Shown piece by piece: positions 6,602 to 10,064 of a DNA stretch of 10,064 nucleotides. Every line of letters begins with the position of its first letter. Positions within the stretch are counted from its first letter, which is position 1. Position numbers and translations under genes: made by a program. The notes under the pieces are model-generated. The model saw nothing but the letters and a program-made list of their open reading frames with translations, was not told where the DNA came from and ran no database searches. Source of the DNA: Lachnoclostridium sp. UBA739 (GTDB taxonomy: Bacteria; Bacillota_A; Clostridia; Lachnospirales; Lachnospiraceae); assembly GCA_002297865.1 (NCBI GenBank), contig DBKX01000025.1, positions 1 to 10,064 of the forward strand, given 5' to 3'.

Positions 6602-6623
6602 CTTAAGAAGGGAGCAATATAAG

Positions 6624-9600
6624 GTGAGAAAGAAATATTTGTACAAGAAGATTGGTGCAATGATGCTAGCAGCAGCAGTTATGGGAACTACTGTTACACC
6701 AACACCTTTCACAGGATTCGTTGCAAAAGCAGCTTCAGAAGAATCCGAAGCTACAGTGCTAAAACAATGGAGTTTTACGACTGGAGCAGATGGATGGGAG
6801 TACGGAACAAGTTGGGAATATCAATATGATGGTATTGAAAACTCTTCTGTTTCCTGGGATGATGGAAAATTAAAAGCAACAGTTGATTATAGTAAGAATG
6901 CAGCAGACAGCTGGAGTCAAATGGCAATTAAGACTTGGGTAAATAACACAATGGATCTGACAGGACTTAATGTTTGTACATTTGATTTCTATTATGATTC
7001 AAGCTGTATGACACAGGGAAGCTTCATGTTTAAGCTTTTCTCGAACGGAGCAGGAATTGATCAATCTGTTACATATGATAAAGCAGATGAAAAAACAGTA
7101 GAAGGAACAATCAAAAAAGTATCCATTACTGTAGATTTAGGTGAATTAACATCAGAAGATATTGCAACTACAAATGATTTTGCTATTTGTTTAATTGGTA
7201 ATCAGACAGACTATACAGGTGATGTATGGTTCGATAACATCAAACTTTTATCTACAACAGTACAGGAAAAACCTTTAAATGTAATTAAGCAGTACACGTT
7301 CAATAATTCAGCGGAGAGCTGGTATTATGGAACAGGATGGGAATACAATTATAGTGGTGCTGCGAATTCATCCGTAGGTTATGAAGATGGAATGTTAAAG
7401 GTAATGGTAGATTACTCAAAAGATTCTGCTCAGACTTGGAGCCAGTTAGCTGCTTGTGTTTGGGAGAACAGTGGTATGGATCTTACAGGAGCAAATACAG
7501 CTTCCCTAGATTTCTTCTATGACAAAACTTTATTAAAGAGCGGTTCCTTTAAATTAAAATTATACTCCAATGATCACCTTGAATGCACAACAGACGTTGA
7601 TTTTTCTGATGCAGTAGAAGTAGAAGGAACAAACTTAATTAAAGTTCCAGTTAAATTCTATTTTGAAACATTAACAGATGCTGCTAATATAAATGATTTA
7701 GCAGTTTGTATCATTGGTAACAGCACAGCTTACAAAGGTCCGATTTACTTAGATAACATATCAATAATGAAAGATGCAGCCGTTACAAGTTCTTATGTAA
7801 ATTCTACAATTAAACCTACAGGTGCAAAATACAAACAAAGTATTAAAGACGGCGTACTTACTACATATGATAAAGATGGACAAGAAGTTTATACAAAGCT
7901 TGCTACACAGGTTCCAACTGTTGATAAAGATGCAACAGATGTAGCAAAACAGGCATACGCTTACTTAAAAGCAGTTGGTTCTACTGATACAGTTATTTAC
8001 GGACATCAAGATGATACATTTGCAAAAGCTGGTTCCAGTGCATTATCTACATCTGATACATACGATGTAACTGGTGCATATGCAGGTGTGTTTGGTATTG
8101 ATGCGTTAGCTTTAGCAGGTCAGGAATACTCCGCTAGCAGATTTAATAGTGAAATCGTGCCAAAGACTGGTGCACAAAGAGTTCCTGAAACGTTAGCCGG
8201 TAATGTTGAGGCAGCAGCAAAATTAAGTAATATGGCAATTGAAAGTGGCGCAATTGTAACACTTTCCGCTCATATGCCTAACTTCTCTAAGACAACAGCT
8301 GGAAATTATGATGGAGTTCATTCTTATACAAAATATAATTTCAGTGGTTATACTGTAAATGACTTATCTGGTAATGTTATGGATCAGATGCTTCCAGCTG
8401 GACAGTACAATGATAAATTCAATTGCTATCTTGATATGATTGCAGAATATGCAAAACAGGTGAACGGTGCAATTTTATTCAGACCATTCCATGAAAATAC
8501 AGGTGGCTGGTTCTGGTGGGGAGCTTCTTGTTGTGATCCAGAAACATATAAGAATGTATTTCGTTATACAGTAGAATATCTGCGTGATACAAAAGATGTT
8601 CACAACATGTTATATGAATATGGCCCAAGTTCTGATGCAGAAAGCGTTGAAGATTACGGAGTTCGTTATCCTGGTGATGAATATGTTGATATTGTTGGAT
8701 TCGATATGTACAACTCTAATCCAAAGAATGATGACACATTCGTAAATCAGTTAAAGTCACAGTTAGATATCGTAGGTGAATTTGCTGCACAACACAATAA
8801 ATTATTTGCTGTTACAGAAACTGGTATGGCTTCTAGCAGTATAGATAAGGGTGATAACCAAACAGCTGTACATAAAACAGGAAACAAAGATAAAGACTGG
8901 TATAAGAAAGTTTCAGAAACTGTTGGAAAATCAGATGCAAGTTATTTCTTATTATGGGCTAACTTTTCTGAAAACGATGGTTTTTACTCTCCATATGTAA
9001 AATCTGTAAATGAGGATGGCTCTTTATATGGTCATGAATTACTTGATAATTTCATTGATTACTATAATGATCCTAGAAGTGCATTTACATCTAATATGGC
9101 AGATGCTATGACTCAGTTGAAAGATGTTAAGATTGATACAGTTTCTATTTCAGATGCTGTTAATGGTTACATTACATCTCCAGCATCAGGTGCTAGAATC
9201 TTAGAGGCAACTGATATAACAGCTAAACTTTCTAATATTGCAAGCACAGATAAAGTTGAGATTTATTTCTATGGTGCAGATGACAAGATGGCAAAAGTAA
9301 CAGCTGTAACTATTGATGGAAGCAACTACAAAGCAACATTAGATACCGCAACATTAAAATCTTTAGGCGAAGCAGTTGGAACTATGGCTCTTGTTGTAAA
9401 TGGTGAAACAATTCAGACAATTAACGCAACTTATAATATTCCTGAACCAGTTGAAGATCCATATGTTGTAGATAATTTTGATACATACTATGGTGTGGAA
9501 TCTTTATTAAATAAGGCTTGGTCTCCAATGAAACTTGCTGGCTGTTCTCTTAATTTAGAACTAACAAAAGAAGCAGGTAAATTCTATGATGGAACACATG

Positions 9601-10064
9601 GTTTGAAATTCACATACGATGAATCAACAGATGGCTGGGCTGGTGCAACAATTACAAAAGAAGCAAACTGGTCTGGTTGTAATGCACTACAGTTATGGAC
9701 AATTCCTGATGGTAACAATCAGAAAACTGTAGTTCAGGTTACTGCAAACAGCAAAGTATATGAAGTTTATTTAGATAAATATACACAATATGCAAATTCA
9801 ACAGAACCAATGTTAATCACAATTCCATTTAGTGAATTCTGTGAAAGAGATACAGTAGGAAATCCAAAAGGTGGTTTAGTAAATGATTCTTCTGCAATTT
9901 CTTCTATAGGCCTTTGGGTAAATGCAATCGAAGGTTCAGCAGCAGTAAAAGATGATAGAGTAACAGGAACTATTTACTACGATGCAGTGAAAGCCGTTAA
10001 GAGTGATTCTTCTGCAATTACATTTGAGAAGACTGGTACTACAGAGCCAACACCAAGTGTAGAA
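6624..10064 (+). CDS. Secreted multidomain beta-mannanase (GH26) with tandem CBM27-like modules, C-terminus beyond the window
   Basis: This extracellular enzyme probably cuts beta-1,4-mannan chains. The frame is open for 1147 codons to the right edge. The start is GTG, chosen because GAAGGGAG lies about 9 bases upstream and a signal peptide follows at once: RKKYLYKK, a hydrophobic core at 11-24 and a VAKA-A cleavage site near 37. Residues about 45-212 and 218-384 are two related CBM27-like mannan-binding modules, sharing YGT-x-WEY, NSSV, VDYSK and WSQ. Residues about 430-820 are the GH26 domain, with acid/base Glu624 in FRPFHENTGGWFWWG and nucleophile Glu732 in VTETG. An Ig-like domain (about 838-938) leads, after a Pro/Glu linker, to a CBM23/CBM11-like module (about 946-1127) starting VVDNFDTYYG. 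A Thr/Pro-rich linker (TGTTEPTPSVE) at the edge predicts another module. No dockerin or S-layer repeat is seen within the window. GH26 also includes a few other activities; the CBMs favour mannan. Confidence 0.94.
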   Translation, partial: MRKKYLYKKIGAMMLAAAVMGTTVTPTPFTGFVAKAASEESEATVLKQWSFTTGADGWEYGTSWEYQYDGIENSSVSWDDGKLKATVDYSKNAADSWSQMAIKTWVNNTMDLTGLNVCTFDFYYDSSCMTQGSFMFKLFSNGAGIDQSVTYDKADEKTVEGTIKKVSITVDLGELTSEDIATTNDFAICLIGNQTDYTGDVWFDNIKLLSTTVQEKPLNVIKQYTFNNSAESWYYGTGWEYNYSGAANSSVGYEDGMLKVMVDYSKDSAQTWSQLAACVWENSGMDLTGANTASLDFFYDKTLLKSGSFKLKLYSNDHLECTTDVDFSDAVEVEGTNLIKVPVKFYFETLTDAANINDLAVCIIGNSTAYKGPIYLDNISIMKDAAVTSSYVNSTIKPTGAKYKQSIKDGVLTTYDKDGQEVYTKLATQVPTVDKDATDVAKQAYAYLKAVGSTDTVIYGHQDDTFAKAGSSALSTSDTYDVTGAYAGVFGIDALALAGQEYSASRFNSEIVPKTGAQRVPETLAGNVEAAAKLSNMAIESGAIVTLSAHMPNFSKTTAGNYDGVHSYTKYNFSGYTVNDLSGNVMDQMLPAGQYNDKFNCYLDMIAEYAKQVNGAILFRPFHENTGGWFWWGASCCDPETYKNVFRYTVEYLRDTKDVHNMLYEYGPSSDAESVEDYGVRYPGDEYVDIVGFDMYNSNPKNDDTFVNQLKSQLDIVGEFAAQHNKLFAVTETGMASSSIDKGDNQTAVHKTGNKDKDWYKKVSETVGKSDASYFLLWANFSENDGFYSPYVKSVNEDGSLYGHELLDNFIDYYNDPRSAFTSNMADAMTQLKDVKIDTVSISDAVNGYITSPASGARILEATDITAKLSNIASTDKVEIYFYGADDKMAKVTAVTIDGSNYKATLDTATLKSLGEAVGTMALVVNGETIQTINATYNIPEPVEDPYVVDNFDTYYGVESLLNKAWSPMKLAGCSLNLELTKEAGKFYDGTHGLKFTYDESTDGWAGATITKEANWSGCNALQLWTIPDGNNQKTVVQVTANSKVYEVYLDKYTQYANSTEPMLITIPFSEFCERDTVGNPKGGLVNDSSAISSIGLWVNAIEGSAAVKDDRVTGTIYYDAVKAVKSDSSAITFEKTGTTEPTPSVE

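Larger units (their letters stand above)
6153..6623. other. AT-rich intergenic region between divergent lysozyme-domain and mannanase genes
   Basis: This stretch of about 470 bases holds no gene that can be supported. Its right part carries the mannanase promoter region with a 10-bp inverted repeat (6439-6448 and 6511-6520) and the leader with another (6556-6565 and 6592-6601). Its left part should hold the promoter of the leftward gene, but no good match was found. A weak candidate on the minus strand is TTGCCC with CATAAT 19 bases on. The rest is A/T-rich runs without clear structure. Confidence 0.6.

Overview
The window looks like the chromosome of a low-GC, anaerobic, plant-polysaccharide-degrading clostridium, most likely a Lachnospiraceae relative of Lachnoclostridium (Clostridium) phytofermentans. 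That placement is an inference from the AT-rich composition, strong AGGAGG-type ribosome sites, U-tract terminators and gene content (cellobiose phosphorylase plus a secreted modular mannanase). No rRNA, tRNA, CRISPR array, IS element or integrase is visible, and the genes are intact and of known families.

Layout. Positions 1-1032 hold a nitrogen locus read leftwards: a PII signal protein (glnK type) followed by an ammonium transporter cut by the window edge. The PII gene has a near-perfect promoter with a dyad between its -35 and -10 boxes and a transcribed hairpin plus U-tract in its leader. A second strong terminator lies between it and the transporter. Positions 1048-2352 hold an NCS2 uracil-type permease, also read leftwards, whose transcript would run into the same leader hairpin. 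From a divergent promoter region with a 20-bp palindrome, an intracellular GH94 cellobiose phosphorylase (2600-5038) reads rightwards. It converges on a leftward gene (5211-6152) for a protein with two peptidoglycan-binding repeats and a phage-tail-type lysozyme domain. Terminators for both genes lie between them. After about 470 bp of AT-rich sequence with two long inverted repeats, a very long secreted GH26 mannanase (6624 to the right edge, 1147 residues without a stop) starts with GTG and carries a signal peptide, two CBM27-like modules, the catalytic domain, an Ig-like linker domain and a further carbohydrate-binding module.

How the genes work together. The mannanase acts outside the cell on mannans. 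The cellobiose phosphorylase conserves bond energy by phosphorolysis of imported cellobiose in the cytoplasm. They share a lifestyle, not an operon. PII and the ammonium transporter form the usual sensor/target pair. No new multi-gene system is evident. The most interesting signals are regulatory: the attenuator-like glnK leader, a PII protein with Phe in place of the uridylylated Tyr51, the palindrome downstream of the phosphorylase promoter, and inverted repeats before the mannanase.
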